Positions 1 to 8,238 of a DNA stretch of 9,565 nucleotides are shown in pieces. This DNA comes from Clostridiales bacterium (lineage in GTDB: Bacteria > Bacillota > Clostridia > TANB77 > CAG-508). The position numbers and the translations under genes are program-made. The stretch covers positions 1-9,565 of the forward strand of contig SFKP01000033.1 of NCBI GenBank assembly GCA_004553715.1. The letters are read 5' to 3'. Numbering within the stretch: the stretch's first letter is position 1; every line of letters begins with the position of its first letter. The notes beneath the pieces are model-generated. The model had not been told where the DNA came from, did no database searches, and saw nothing but the letters and a program-made list of their open reading frames with translations.

Positions 1-386
1 CCTCTATATTTATAGAGTTCTTCTTTATTACTGGTATATGAATGTATAACATTAAAATCATTATCAAATTGGGCTCCAAAAACTACTCCTCCCATGTTTA
101 TAATTTCTTCTGCAATCAATGTAAATATTCCTCCAGAAGAACTATTTTTTCTTATGTTTTCATTTTTATTTATACAAGCATATGCTTTCGGAGTATTAGA
201 TATTTTATTTTTATTTAATATTGGGCAGACCTTTTCACAAAGCCCACAATTAATGCATTTATTTTCGTTGATTTTAGGATATTTAAAACCTTTTTCGTCT
301 TCTATCATTTCAATTGCATTTTTGGGACATATATTAGAACATGCATAGCAACCACAACATTTATTTTTTTCTTCTATTTTTATCAT
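1..386 (-). CDS. Ferredoxin / F420-hydrogenase beta subunit-like iron-sulfur protein (partial, C-terminus beyond left edge)
   Basis: The first 128 residues are present and the frame is open to the window edge. Two complete [4Fe-4S] ferredoxin motifs are visible: C10-x2-C13-x2-C16-x3-C20-P and C44-x2-C47-x2-C50-x3-C54-P. They are followed by an NSSSGGIFT segment near residue 82 and GGVVFGAQFD near 100, which resemble the start of the flavin-binding region of coenzyme F420 hydrogenase/dehydrogenase beta-subunit proteins. ATG at 386-384 is chosen because an AGGTGA ribosome binding site lies about 8 bases upstream, partly over the end of the flippase gene. Proteins of this family are often found beside polysaccharide pyruvyl transferases in surface polysaccharide loci, as here, and probably carry out a redox step there; the substrate is unknown. 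F420 itself need not be involved. Family assignment is firm for the ferredoxin part and good for the whole. Confidence 0.88.
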   Translation of the reverse strand, partial: MIKIEEKNKCCGCYACSNICPKNAIEMIEDEKGFKYPKINENKCINCGLCEKVCPILNKNKISNTPKAYACINKNENIRKNSSSGGIFTLIAEEIINMGGVVFGAQFDNDFNVIHSYTSNKEELYKYR

Positions 387-400
387 CTTATTTTTCACCT

Positions 401-1927
401 TTAACCTTTAATTTTATTTATTATCTTTTTTGCTGGTTGTAAAAATACTCCTTTTTCATAATCATTCATGCCTAATTTCCAAACTAAGAATGTATACACA
501 CATGTATAAATAATTATTTTTATTAATAATATAAAATAATTATTTGCCATCAAGATTCTATTTAGTCCTATACCTATTATAAATGCAATTACAACTGGTA
601 TAGTCATTTTCAGTATTTCTTTCCAAAATCTAGGTATATCAATATGTATTTTTTTATAGTAATATATATTCATTATTATGATTTGTCCTATAATCAAAGA
701 TATTGCTGTTCCTATTGCGGTTCCAATACCACAATATATTTTTGCAAGTGGAATACTTATGCAAACATTTAGTATCGCTATTAACGAAAATACTATTGTT
801 CTAAATTTATGTTTATTTTTAGCTTGAAGAATACTTATACCTGCATTCTGTATTAAAGGCACCGTTACCGGTAGCATTAAAACACAAGCAATATAATATG
901 ATTGCAAATATTCTTCTCCTTGCCATATTATCATAAATTCTTTCCCTACTAGTACGAACCCTGTTATAATCAATCCCATTATTATATATTGGATTCTTCC
1001 TACTTTTATAAAAAATTCTGTAAAATCCTGATTAGTTGCTTTATTGGTTTCCATCTGAGTTATTCTAGGCAATAGGACTCCGCTTATGGCTGTCGAAAAT
1101 GATAAATAAATAGTATTTATTTGTGCAGCAATATTATATATTGCCACTGCTATTGTCCCTGAAACTGCTCCTAATATAAATTGATCTAGACTCCAATTTA
1201 CCTTATCTACAATAACATTTAAAAATATAAAAAATGAAAAAGAAAATATTTCTATCAATAATTTAAAATTAAATTTAGTAAAATCAAGTTTCACCTTTAA
1301 TTTATTTAAGCAATAGAACATATTAATTACTAATGTTATAATATTTAATATTGTTGTAACAGTAACTACAGCAATAGATTTATATCCTAGTAATAATAAC
1401 GGTATTGTTATTAACGGAGATATAATAATTCTTACTATATTTAAGCTCTTTGCAAAAACAAATTTTTCATAAGCAGTAATTATAGAACTAAATATACTCA
1501 TAGGAAATGTTATCACTAAATTTCCTATTAATATTAGCATCATTGTCTTCGCTGTTTTTATTTCTTGAATAGACATTGAATTGCCAAACATTTTATCAAG
1601 ATTTAAATATAAGATACAACCTAATATTCCAGCAATTACTCCTATAATTAGATAAATAATGAAAAACATTCCATGCAATTTATGTTCTTTATCAGTATCT
1701 TTATTAGCCCTGTATCTAGCAGTATATATTACTATTGCACTCCCAAATCCCAAGTCTAAAACTGTTAAATAAGATATAACAGATGCAACTAATGAATATA
1801 ATCCATATTCAGCTTGTCCCAACATTTTGGTAAGTATTGGTGTATATACTAATCCAACTATTAGTTCTAATCCCAAAATAACATATGATAAAATTGCACC
1901 TAATTTTATTTCGTTTGTTGTTTTCAA
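401..1927 (-). CDS. Wzx-type polysaccharide flippase (oligosaccharide translocase)
   Basis: This 508-residue, almost wholly hydrophobic protein has about 12-14 membrane segments. Its N-terminus (KLGAILSYVILGLELIVG near residue 8, then LTKMLGQAEYGLYSLVAS) is characteristic of the Wzx/RfbX family of the MOP exporter superfamily. Its role is to flip the lipid-linked repeat unit across the cytoplasmic membrane. The start is a TTG at 1927-1925, preceded by GAGGAG at 1940-1935 with 7 bases of spacing; no ATG fits the conserved N-terminus. The TTG lies one base after the TAA of the pyruvyl transferase gene, which suggests translational coupling. The gene ends with a short Lys-rich tail, and its stop codon is just ahead of the ribosome binding site of the ferredoxin gene. 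Length is normal and no damage is visible. Confidence 0.93.
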   Translation of the reverse strand: MKTTNEIKLGAILSYVILGLELIVGLVYTPILTKMLGQAEYGLYSLVASVISYLTVLDLGFGSAIVIYTARYRANKDTDKEHKLHGMFFIIYLIIGVIAGILGCILYLNLDKMFGNSMSIQEIKTAKTMMLILIGNLVITFPMSIFSSIITAYEKFVFAKSLNIVRIIISPLITIPLLLLGYKSIAVVTVTTILNIITLVINMFYCLNKLKVKLDFTKFNFKLLIEIFSFSFFIFLNVIVDKVNWSLDQFILGAVSGTIAVAIYNIAAQINTIYLSFSTAISGVLLPRITQMETNKATNQDFTEFFIKVGRIQYIIMGLIITGFVLVGKEFMIIWQGEEYLQSYYIACVLMLPVTVPLIQNAGISILQAKNKHKFRTIVFSLIAILNVCISIPLAKIYCGIGTAIGTAISLIIGQIIIMNIYYYKKIHIDIPRFWKEILKMTIPVVIAFIIGIGLNRILMANNYFILLIKIIIYTCVYTFLVWKLGMNDYEKGVFLQPAKKIINKIKG

Positions 1928-1928
1928 T

Positions 1929-3056
1929 TTAAATCTCCTCTATGTTTAAAGCTTTTTTTAAAAAAGTCAAAGATTTTTTTCTTTCACTCTCTAATATTGA
2001 ATTTATACCAGAATAGTCACAATTAAGTGAAATATTATTATCTAAGTATTTTAAGTTTCTATCCATCAATTTAAATTTATTCAATAATGTGTCTATTCTT
2101 GAGTTCATATTAATATTTGTTCCTTTTCTTTCTAGAACATAAAATGGTTTTTTAAATAATATTGAAAATGCACACACATGAAATGAATCTGTAAATATCA
2201 GTGAAGCATTTTTCAATACATATATAAACTCGCTTGGCCCAATAGTGTAATAATCTTTTTCATTTAATTTATTTAAATTTACTATCTCAAATTCATTTTC
2301 TTTGGCTATTTTATTGAAAAATTTGATTCTTTCTTTCGTTATTTTTCCTAAAAAGCATGTTAGTATATACTTTTTATTCGGTGTTTTTTCAGGTTTCTTT
2401 GAAAATTCAAGCCATTCAGATGCTGTAAGCAACATTGTTGGATCTAATGTGACAATTGTTTTTCTATTTGTTATTGTTTCAACTATTTCTTGCCCTTTAT
2501 CTTCTCTTACTGAAATCTCTCTAAAATTGTTTAAACCTTCTTTATATTTTTCTTTCATATCATTAGGTATTTTTTCAACGCCAAAACTTGCAGCATAAGC
2601 AATATTTTTTTTCTTTGGAGAGAACATCAAAAAATTTACATCTTTTATATGTTGTAAATATGGATTCCAAACTTGATCACTTCCCACAACAAAATAGTCA
2701 TATTGTTTTTCTATATTTTCCAAATTCTTATATTCGTTTATTATGTATTTACTAAATGTAATATTTTCATTAAAAATCTTAAAATTTTCTTTTCTTTTTT
2801 CAATAGTAATATGATTTTTCTTTTTTTTGTCTATTATTTTTCTTTTAATTATTTGCTCTGTAAATTCTCGCATTTTCTTTACTGAAAATCTTTTCATATA
2901 GTATTTAATATTTCTATTTTTCCTATCTATAGTTTTATTTATAATTGTTTCAGCATTAAATCCAAGTTTTGCTAATATTTTCTGTGTAGCTAAATTTTGC
3001 AATCTATTTCCATAATTATTATTGTCATTCAGAGTTATTATTCCAATCTTTTTCAA
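1929..3056 (-). CDS. Polysaccharide pyruvyl transferase family protein
   Basis: The protein (375 residues from the TTG start) belongs to the PS_pyruv_trans (CsaB/WcaK-like) family. Members transfer pyruvate from phosphoenolpyruvate as a ketal onto sugars of surface polymers. Visible family marks are the opening KKIGIITLNDNNNYGNRLQN, YDYFVVGSDQVWNP around residues 119-132, IAYAASFG around 152-159, a SVRED segment near 182, TLDPTMLL near 203, and TDSFHVCAFSILFKKPF near 289, where the His is a probable active-site residue. TTG at 3056-3054 is preferred because GGAGGAG at 3070-3064 sits at the right distance. An in-frame ATG at 3074-3072 has no ribosome binding site and itself overlaps that Shine-Dalgarno sequence. 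The gene sits between a GT2 gene and the flippase and would modify the repeat unit. A pyruvyl role is inferred from family; some members have other or unknown acceptors. Confidence 0.88.
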   Translation of the reverse strand: MKKIGIITLNDNNNYGNRLQNLATQKILAKLGFNAETIINKTIDRKNRNIKYYMKRFSVKKMREFTEQIIKRKIIDKKKKNHITIEKRKENFKIFNENITFSKYIINEYKNLENIEKQYDYFVVGSDQVWNPYLQHIKDVNFLMFSPKKKNIAYAASFGVEKIPNDMKEKYKEGLNNFREISVREDKGQEIVETITNRKTIVTLDPTMLLTASEWLEFSKKPEKTPNKKYILTCFLGKITKERIKFFNKIAKENEFEIVNLNKLNEKDYYTIGPSEFIYVLKNASLIFTDSFHVCAFSILFKKPFYVLERKGTNINMNSRIDTLLNKFKLMDRNLKYLDNNISLNCDYSGINSILESERKKSLTFLKKALNIEEI

Positions 3057-3063
3057 TTTTAGG

Positions 3064-3070
3064 CTCCTCC
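3064..3070 (-). promoter_or_regulatory. Ribosome binding site that sets the TTG start of the pyruvyl transferase
   Basis: GGAGGAG reads on the minus strand from 3070 to 3064, with about 7-9 bases before TTG at 3056. It lies inside the open frame that begins at ATG 3074, so that ATG cannot be served by it. This argues for the TTG start. Confidence 0.75.
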
Positions 3071-3075
3071 TCATT

Positions 3076-4041
3076 TTACTGTTTTTGTTTCTTTTTAAAT
3101 GTTCTCGCTGATATTACTAAAATGAATTTTACAGGTAAACTTATATATATCATACTAATTAAGTACAATTTGATTCCTAATTCTTTTATAATTATTTTAT
3201 TATCTTTTTTTACTTTTTTTATAAAAATCTTTTTTTGTTCTTTTGTATAGTTACAATTAGGATGTGCTAAGTCCATAAAACAAGAAAAAATATTTTTTAA
3301 TCTTATATATTTTTCACATTCTAATATTTTTTTAGATTGAAATGTTTGAAGGTATTTTCTTATTTCATCATCTACATACATTAGCTGTTTATATTTATTT
3401 TCCTTATACTTTCGTGTTAAAGAATTACTATTATCAACCGTATAATTATATAGTTCTTCATTCAAAATACATATGTTATTAGCATAGGATAAATACGTTA
3501 TAGAAAACAGTAAGTCCTCGCCTATTTGGATATTTTTATCAAATACTATATTGTTTTCTTCTATTATATTTCTTTTATAAACTTTGTTCCAAGGTGGATT
3601 AATTTTTTCTGTAATTATCAACTGTACAATAAGTGATTTTAATTTTTCCTCTTTATACATTCCATCTTTAAATTCGCCATCTACATTGTATAGAATGCAG
3701 TCAATTTCTTCATTTTTTTCTATGATATCATTCAATCTTGTTAATGATTCTCCATTTAAGCTGTCATCACTATCTAGGAAGATTATGTATTTACCTTTTG
3801 CATTTTTTATTCCTACGTTTCTTGCTGTTGATACACCTGCATTTATTTGATGTATTACTTTTACTTTATTATCTTTTTTAGCATATTCATCACAAATGGC
3901 TCCACTATTATCTTTTGAACCATCGTCAATTAATATGACTTCAAAATTCTTATATTTTTGATTTATTACGCTTGAAATGCATTTTTCTAAATATTTCTCT
4001 GTATTATATACTGGGATAATTATTGAAAATTTAGGTATCAT
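3076..4041 (-). CDS. GT2-family glycosyltransferase
   Basis: This 321-residue enzyme has a GT-A fold of CAZy family GT2. The N-terminus FSIIIPVYNTEKYLEKCISS begins at residue 5. The nucleotide-binding DDG is at 39-41, NAGVSTARNVGI is near 67, and the metal-binding LDSDD is at 89-93. A downstream GEDLLF (174-179) supplies the probable catalytic acid/base region. After residue 290 there is one hydrophobic stretch and a basic tail, suggesting membrane association on the cytoplasmic side, where the enzyme would add one sugar to the lipid-linked unit. ATG at 4041-4039 has AGGAGA about 8 bases upstream. The upstream polymerase gene ends only 13 bases earlier and its stop codon abuts this ribosome binding site. 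Donor and acceptor sugars cannot be told from sequence. Confidence 0.93.
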   Translation of the reverse strand: MIPKFSIIIPVYNTEKYLEKCISSVINQKYKNFEVILIDDGSKDNSGAICDEYAKKDNKVKVIHQINAGVSTARNVGIKNAKGKYIIFLDSDDSLNGESLTRLNDIIEKNEEIDCILYNVDGEFKDGMYKEEKLKSLIVQLIITEKINPPWNKVYKRNIIEENNIVFDKNIQIGEDLLFSITYLSYANNICILNEELYNYTVDNSNSLTRKYKENKYKQLMYVDDEIRKYLQTFQSKKILECEKYIRLKNIFSCFMDLAHPNCNYTKEQKKIFIKKVKKDNKIIIKELGIKLYLISMIYISLPVKFILVISARTFKKKQKQ

Positions 4042-4054
4042 TAAACGTTCTCCT

Positions 4055-5161
4055 TTATCTGTTAAAAATTGTTATATATGGAATTAAATCTCCTTGTTTT
4101 AAAATATAAACTGTTAAAATGAATTTTGATATTGCATAAAATATTATACATATTGTAATTATTTGTTTTTGTTTTTTAATCTTTAATATTTTAGGTATAC
4201 CTGCTAGCAAAAAGATTTCTACAATGCTAAAGTAATATGATATTCTTTTTAAGTATGGTGATTTATATCCTAACAAACTCAAAATCAAATCTAAAATTAA
4301 TAAATAATAATACATTTTATTTTTTGAATCATATTTTATCATTGGTTTTATGAAAATTGTTATAAAAACAAATACTATTAATTTTAATATAAAAGAAAAA
4401 TTATTTATATCTTTAGAATAATTAATATATGTAATATATTTATTAAAGCTTTCAAAATTACCTAAGAATAGTATTATTTTCTCAATATTAATTATAAATA
4501 CAAAACTTATAATAACTATCAATATTCTTAAAAAATTGCCGATTATTTTATTATTTATCCTGTTTTTATTAAAATCTAATATAAAATACAATGGTACTAT
4601 AATAATTGCTGTCTTATGTATACATATTGCTAGCAATGCAAATATAATAAATTTATAGAAATTTCTATTATCTATATATTTATAAGCATATACAACAACA
4701 ACCATGGCAAGTGATTGCCTAACTATATTCATGGACGCTCCAAAAAACATAAATAAATACAAAAACCACATTAGTGAAACTGATATCTTATCCCTATTTT
4801 CCCAACAAATTCTAAACATTATTCCAACAGTTAAAATAGAATAAATAAAAAACATTATTTGAGCATTGCCAAGAGCATAAGCTATTTTACAAACAAGTAC
4901 AAAAAACACTTCTACTTCTTTTGCTAAAAATATATTTTTTAAATCTAATAATGAATATTTATTATATAAGCTAACATATGTATTGTAGTCTGTCCCAACA
5001 TTATATCTAATACTTGCTATTGTAATTGGTATAGCTAAAGCTATAATTATTAAAATATTTCTATATGTTTTTTTTGTTTGTATATCCTTAATTTTTTCTG
5101 CTAAAGCAATAAATAAAACTGATATACTAAAACCGAATATGTATATTAATAACCCCTGCAT
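4055..5161 (-). CDS. EpsG-family polysaccharide polymerase (Wzy-like membrane protein)
   Basis: This 368-residue integral membrane protein has about 10 or more hydrophobic segments. It shows the marks of the EpsG family, the Wzy-type polymerases of Firmicutes: an R52-x3-GTDY motif at 52-59 followed by an aromatic-rich loop, SMNIVRQSLAMVVVVYAYKY at 143-162 with Arg148, and FALLAICIHKTAIIIVPLYF with His182. The role is to join flipped repeat units outside the membrane. ATG at 5161-5159 is supported by AAGGAG five bases upstream; the preceding GT4 gene stops at 5173-5171, so the genes are 9 bases apart. Position between two glycosyltransferases and upstream of the flippase fits a Wzx/Wzy locus. 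Such polymerases diverge quickly, so the assignment rests on motif spacing and topology rather than overall identity. Confidence 0.9.
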   Translation of the reverse strand: MQGLLIYIFGFSISVLFIALAEKIKDIQTKKTYRNILIIIALAIPITIASIRYNVGTDYNTYVSLYNKYSLLDLKNIFLAKEVEVFFVLVCKIAYALGNAQIMFFIYSILTVGIMFRICWENRDKISVSLMWFLYLFMFFGASMNIVRQSLAMVVVVYAYKYIDNRNFYKFIIFALLAICIHKTAIIIVPLYFILDFNKNRINNKIIGNFLRILIVIISFVFIINIEKIILFLGNFESFNKYITYINYSKDINNFSFILKLIVFVFITIFIKPMIKYDSKNKMYYYLLILDLILSLLGYKSPYLKRISYYFSIVEIFLLAGIPKILKIKKQKQIITICIIFYAISKFILTVYILKQGDLIPYITIFNR

Positions 5162-5170
5162 TTTTTCTCC

Positions 5171-6298
5171 TTAGTTTATATATATATTGTATATTTTTCT
5201 TATTTCTTTTGTAACTTCTTCTAAACTAAATTCTTTTACAATTTTTTTATTTTCTTCTTTAAATTTATTATAAATTTTTTTATTATGTGATAATTCAATT
5301 ATTTTTTCACAAAAGTCTTTTTTCTTTTGTTCTGAATCAATTATATAACCATTCTTTTTATTTTTAATTAGTTCCCTATGTCCTCTATTATCTGTTGCAA
5401 CTATGGGCAATCCCATATACATTGCTTCTAATATATTAACTGGTAATCCTTCTCTTAAGCTTGATGCAACATATATATCAGTTATTTTTAATATTTTAGC
5501 TATATCATTTCTTTTGCCTAAAATTTTTATATTATTTTCTAATTTATGTTTTTTTACATATTTTTGATATCGTTCTTTTAATTTCCCATCTCCAACTAAT
5601 AATAATATATATCTAGTATCTCCTTCTTTTACAATTTGCTCTATTGTTTTAATTAATAGCTGTTGATTTTTATTCTTATTTAGTTCTGCAATATAAGTTA
5701 ATACAATATTATCTTTCTTTATAGTTATCTCATCTTTTAACGTTGCTAATGCTTGATTGCTTATTTTTATATCGAATTTTGTAGTGTCTAATCCTACTCC
5801 ATGTACTAATTCTATTTGTTTACATTTTCTAAATTTCTTTTTTGCCAACTCATAGTCCTCTTTATTTATTGTAATTAAGCAATCTGTATATCTTGATAAC
5901 CATTTCTCTATTGGATAATAAATTAACCAATTTAATAATGGTGCTTCTTTGTAGAAATGGAAACCATGTGCTGTATAAATTACTCTTGTCCCCTTTTTCC
6001 TTGCTTTCTTAGCAGCTAATCTTGTTAATACTCCTCCAACAGGCGTATGACAATGTATTATTTCATATTTATTTTCGTTTATTATTTTTTTTAGTTCTCT
6101 ATATGTTTTTATATTGTTTTTTCTTAATGGAAATCTTTCAAATGGTAAATTATAATGTTTATCACAGTATTCTATTGGTTCATTTCCATTGCTTGCTACA
6201 TGTACTTCATATCCTTCTTCTTTAAACCATTTTAAGTATGGAATATGAAATGAATTTATATGTTTTGTTACTGTCGCAACAAATAAAACTTTCTTCAA
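5171..6298 (-). CDS. GT4-family glycosyltransferase (GT-B fold)
   Basis: The protein has 375 residues from the TTG start. The N-terminal Rossmann half begins KKVLFVATVTKHINSFHIPY and contains EIIHCHTPVGG at 79-89 and YTAHGFHFYK at 108-117. The C-terminal half has AELNKNKNQ near 204, LVGDGKLKE near 234 and the GT4 EX7E motif with Glu283 and Glu291 in REGLPVNILEAM. It likely transfers a sugar from a nucleotide donor to the lipid-linked intermediate in the cytoplasm, probably an early step after the initiating transferase. TTG at 6298-6296 is chosen because GGAGG at 6309-6305 is six bases upstream and the first residues are then the family's usual start; a longer frame from TTG 6331 runs into the acyltransferase gene and has no such site. 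The TTG is one base after the acyltransferase TAA, implying coupling. Confidence 0.93.
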   Translation of the reverse strand: MKKVLFVATVTKHINSFHIPYLKWFKEEGYEVHVASNGNEPIEYCDKHYNLPFERFPLRKNNIKTYRELKKIINENKYEIIHCHTPVGGVLTRLAAKKARKKGTRVIYTAHGFHFYKEAPLLNWLIYYPIEKWLSRYTDCLITINKEDYELAKKKFRKCKQIELVHGVGLDTTKFDIKISNQALATLKDEITIKKDNIVLTYIAELNKNKNQQLLIKTIEQIVKEGDTRYILLLVGDGKLKERYQKYVKKHKLENNIKILGKRNDIAKILKITDIYVASSLREGLPVNILEAMYMGLPIVATDNRGHRELIKNKKNGYIIDSEQKKKDFCEKIIELSHNKKIYNKFKEENKKIVKEFSLEEVTKEIRKIYNIYIN

Positions 6299-6299
6299 T

Positions 6300-6935
6300 T
6301 TAATCCTCCAACTTTTTTGCTGGCACTCCAATATAAGTCCCCGCTTTTATTATATTTTTTACAACTACTGCTCCTGCTCCTATTATACAATTGTTGCAAA
6401 TATTTTTCCCTTGTATAATTTGAGTTCCTGTTCCAATTTCTGTACATTCTCCTATTTCTACATTACCAGAAACATTTACACTTGGATAAATAGTTACAAA
6501 GTCATTAATAATATCATCATGACCTATTGTACAATCTAAATTAATAATTGTAAAGTCTTTTATTTTTACATTTACTGTTATAATTGTTCCTGCACAAATT
6601 ATATTACCTTTTCCAATATCAGCATTGCCTGATATAACACTTGGGTCTACTAAATTTGGAAAACTTATATTAAGATTATTTTTTAATTTATCAAATAATA
6701 ATTTTCTAGTTTTTGCATTTCCTACTGCTATTGCCACATTAAGTTTTTTATCTATATTAGTCAAATCATTTATGTTATAGATTACTTTACTGTGTCCTAC
6801 TAGGTTTCCCTTTTCTATATTATCATCTACAAAACCCAATATATTCCATTCTGGTTTAATATTATTACTTCTTTCTATAAGCCATTCTACTTCTCTCCCA
6901 AATCCTCCTGCTCCTACAATTACTATATCTTTCAT
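6300..6935 (-). CDS. PglD/NeuD-family sugar O/N-acyltransferase (left-handed beta-helix)
   Basis: The protein has 211 residues. The N-terminal domain carries a nucleotide-binding loop GAGGFGREVEWL (8-19), a GFVDD at 34-38 and an AVGNAKTR element near 70. From about residue 96 there are hexapeptide repeats forming a left-handed beta-helix, with TIGHDDIINDFVTIYPSVNV at 136-155. His139 matches the catalytic His of PglD-type enzymes. Relatives (PglD, PerB, VioB, NeuD) acylate amino or hydroxyl groups of nucleotide sugars using acyl-CoA. ATG at 6935-6933 is chosen: GAGGG at 6949-6945 precedes it, and the thiolase TAA ends two bases upstream; the longer frame starting at TTG 6968 lies inside the thiolase gene. 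The two acyl-CoA genes just upstream raise the chance that the donor is not plain acetyl-CoA but acetoacetyl- or 3-hydroxybutyryl-CoA. That point is inference. Confidence 0.92.
   Translation of the reverse strand: MKDIVIVGAGGFGREVEWLIERSNNIKPEWNILGFVDDNIEKGNLVGHSKVIYNINDLTNIDKKLNVAIAVGNAKTRKLLFDKLKNNLNISFPNLVDPSVISGNADIGKGNIICAGTIITVNVKIKDFTIINLDCTIGHDDIINDFVTIYPSVNVSGNVEIGECTEIGTGTQIIQGKNICNNCIIGAGAVVVKNIIKAGTYIGVPAKKLED
6305..6309 (-). promoter_or_regulatory. Ribosome binding site that sets the TTG start of the GT4 gene
   Basis: GGAGG on the minus strand, six bases before TTG at 6298. It lies in the last codons of the acyltransferase gene, whose TAA (6302-6300) falls between the site and the TTG. 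Confidence 0.75.
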
Positions 6936-6937
6936 GT

Positions 6938-8197
6938 TTATTTTCCCTCTTTTCCAATTATAAAGCAATAATTAGTTGTCGCTGATCCTCCTAAATTTAA
7001 CATCATTCCATTTTTAGCATTATTTATTTGATATCTTCCTGCTTTATTAGTAACTTGCTTATATAAATCCAAACACATTCTAACACCTGTTGCACCTACT
7101 GGATGTCCACAACCAATAAGTCCACCACTTGGATTTATTGGTTTTTTTCCATTGAAATCTATTATTCCTTTTTCAATTGCTTCATATTCCTTTCCAGGTT
7201 CTGTTATTCCAAAAGCAGAAATAGCCATATATTCACTAGATGTAAAACAATCATGTGTTTCAAATACATCAATATCATTTACGGTCATATCCGCTCTTTT
7301 ATAAGCATCTTCAACTGCCTGCCTTGTCCAAGGTAAAATATATCTATTATTACTACTTTCTTCTATTTTATGTTCGAAAATATATGGTGCAACTCTATGT
7401 CCATATCCTTTTATAATTGGATATTCATCTATCTTTAAATTTTTGCTCTTTATATAATTTTCTGACGCTAACATAACACAGGCTGCTCCATCAGTTACTT
7501 GAGAACAATCTGAAATAGCAAGAATATTTCCTACATTTTCATTAGTCTCTTTCCCCCTTAAGTTTGCTTGTTTTTCACTCATAAACCACTTTCTAGTCTG
7601 AGCTAGAGGGTTTCTTTTTGCATTTTCGTAATTAATATTAGCAATCACTGATAAATTTTTCTTAAATCTTTCTTCATCCAAACTATACTTTTTAATCATT
7701 TCCTCCGCTAATTTCCCAAATAACTTTGGAAATGGAAAATCTATTCCCTTAGCTTCTACATCATATAAAGCTGCTCTTCCTAAAAAGTCTCCCCCTGTTT
7801 TTGAATCCACAGTTTTCATTAATTCCCATCCTATTACAATGGCTAAATCAATTTCATCTGCTTTTATTTTTGTTCTTGCAGCATCCAAAGCAACTGAGCC
7901 AGATGCACAAGCAGCTTCATATCTTGCCGAAGGGACTCCATAGAAGCATTCGTTAACCTCTGTTAATATTGGTCCTAAATGTCCTTGACTAACATAATAC
8001 TCTGCTGCAAAATTTCCCATAAATATAGCAACTTTATTAATTTTATTTAATTCTTTAATATCTTTATATTCCACATTAGCATTTTTCAGAGCATCATCTA
8101 TCACTTCTTTTAGTAATGCAATAAAATTCTTTCCTTCTTTTTTCCAATTTCTTTCAAAATCAGTTTGTGCCCCACCTAGGACATAGACTTTTTTCAT
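6938..8197 (-). CDS. SCP-x-type thiolase (acetyl-CoA C-acetyltransferase-like)
   Basis: This 419-residue protein is full length for the thiolase family. The nucleophile is Cys97 in YEAACASGSVAL; His315 lies in ETHDCF and His365 in GGLIGCGHPVGATG. The HDCF motif in place of NEAF, and NLGGSATT at the C-terminus without the second CxG cysteine of classical thiolases, place it with the SCP-x/archaeal-type thiolases. These join two acyl-CoAs, here most simply two acetyl-CoA to acetoacetyl-CoA, or work in reverse. ATG at 8197 has AAGGAG six bases upstream. The gene follows the dehydrogenase by 41 bases and is followed after two bases by the acyltransferase. Its position inside a polysaccharide operon is unusual and suggests it supplies an acyl group for sugar decoration rather than serving fermentation. 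Chain length and direction cannot be told. Confidence 0.9.
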   Translation of the reverse strand: MKKVYVLGGAQTDFERNWKKEGKNFIALLKEVIDDALKNANVEYKDIKELNKINKVAIFMGNFAAEYYVSQGHLGPILTEVNECFYGVPSARYEAACASGSVALDAARTKIKADEIDLAIVIGWELMKTVDSKTGGDFLGRAALYDVEAKGIDFPFPKLFGKLAEEMIKKYSLDEERFKKNLSVIANINYENAKRNPLAQTRKWFMSEKQANLRGKETNENVGNILAISDCSQVTDGAACVMLASENYIKSKNLKIDEYPIIKGYGHRVAPYIFEHKIEESSNNRYILPWTRQAVEDAYKRADMTVNDIDVFETHDCFTSSEYMAISAFGITEPGKEYEAIEKGIIDFNGKKPINPSGGLIGCGHPVGATGVRMCLDLYKQVTNKAGRYQINNAKNGMMLNLGGSATTNYCFIIGKEGK

Positions 8198-8238
8198 ATA
8201 TTTCTCCTTATTCTCTTGCTTTCAAAAATTTTCTATAG

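Noticed and set aside
94..348. Plus-strand open frame of 84 codons
   Set aside because: It lies opposite the ferredoxin-like gene, whose cysteine motifs are clear; no ribosome binding site or family likeness on the plus strand.
2302..2885. Plus-strand open frames opposite the pyruvyl transferase
   Set aside because: They are antisense to a gene with firm family motifs, are rich in Phe/Ile from reverse-read Lys/Asn codons, and have no ribosome binding sites.
3584..3850. Plus-strand open frame opposite the GT2 gene
   Set aside because: Antisense shadow of conserved glycosyltransferase motifs; no independent support.
6022..7336. Plus-strand open frames opposite the GT4 gene (6022-6225) and thiolase gene (7103-7336)
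   Set aside because: Antisense shadows of conserved enzymes, with no start signals.
8198..8238. Promoter or terminator between the dehydrogenase and thiolase genes
   Set aside because: The 41-base gap holds the thiolase ribosome binding site but no convincing -35/-10 pair or GC-rich hairpin with a T-run.
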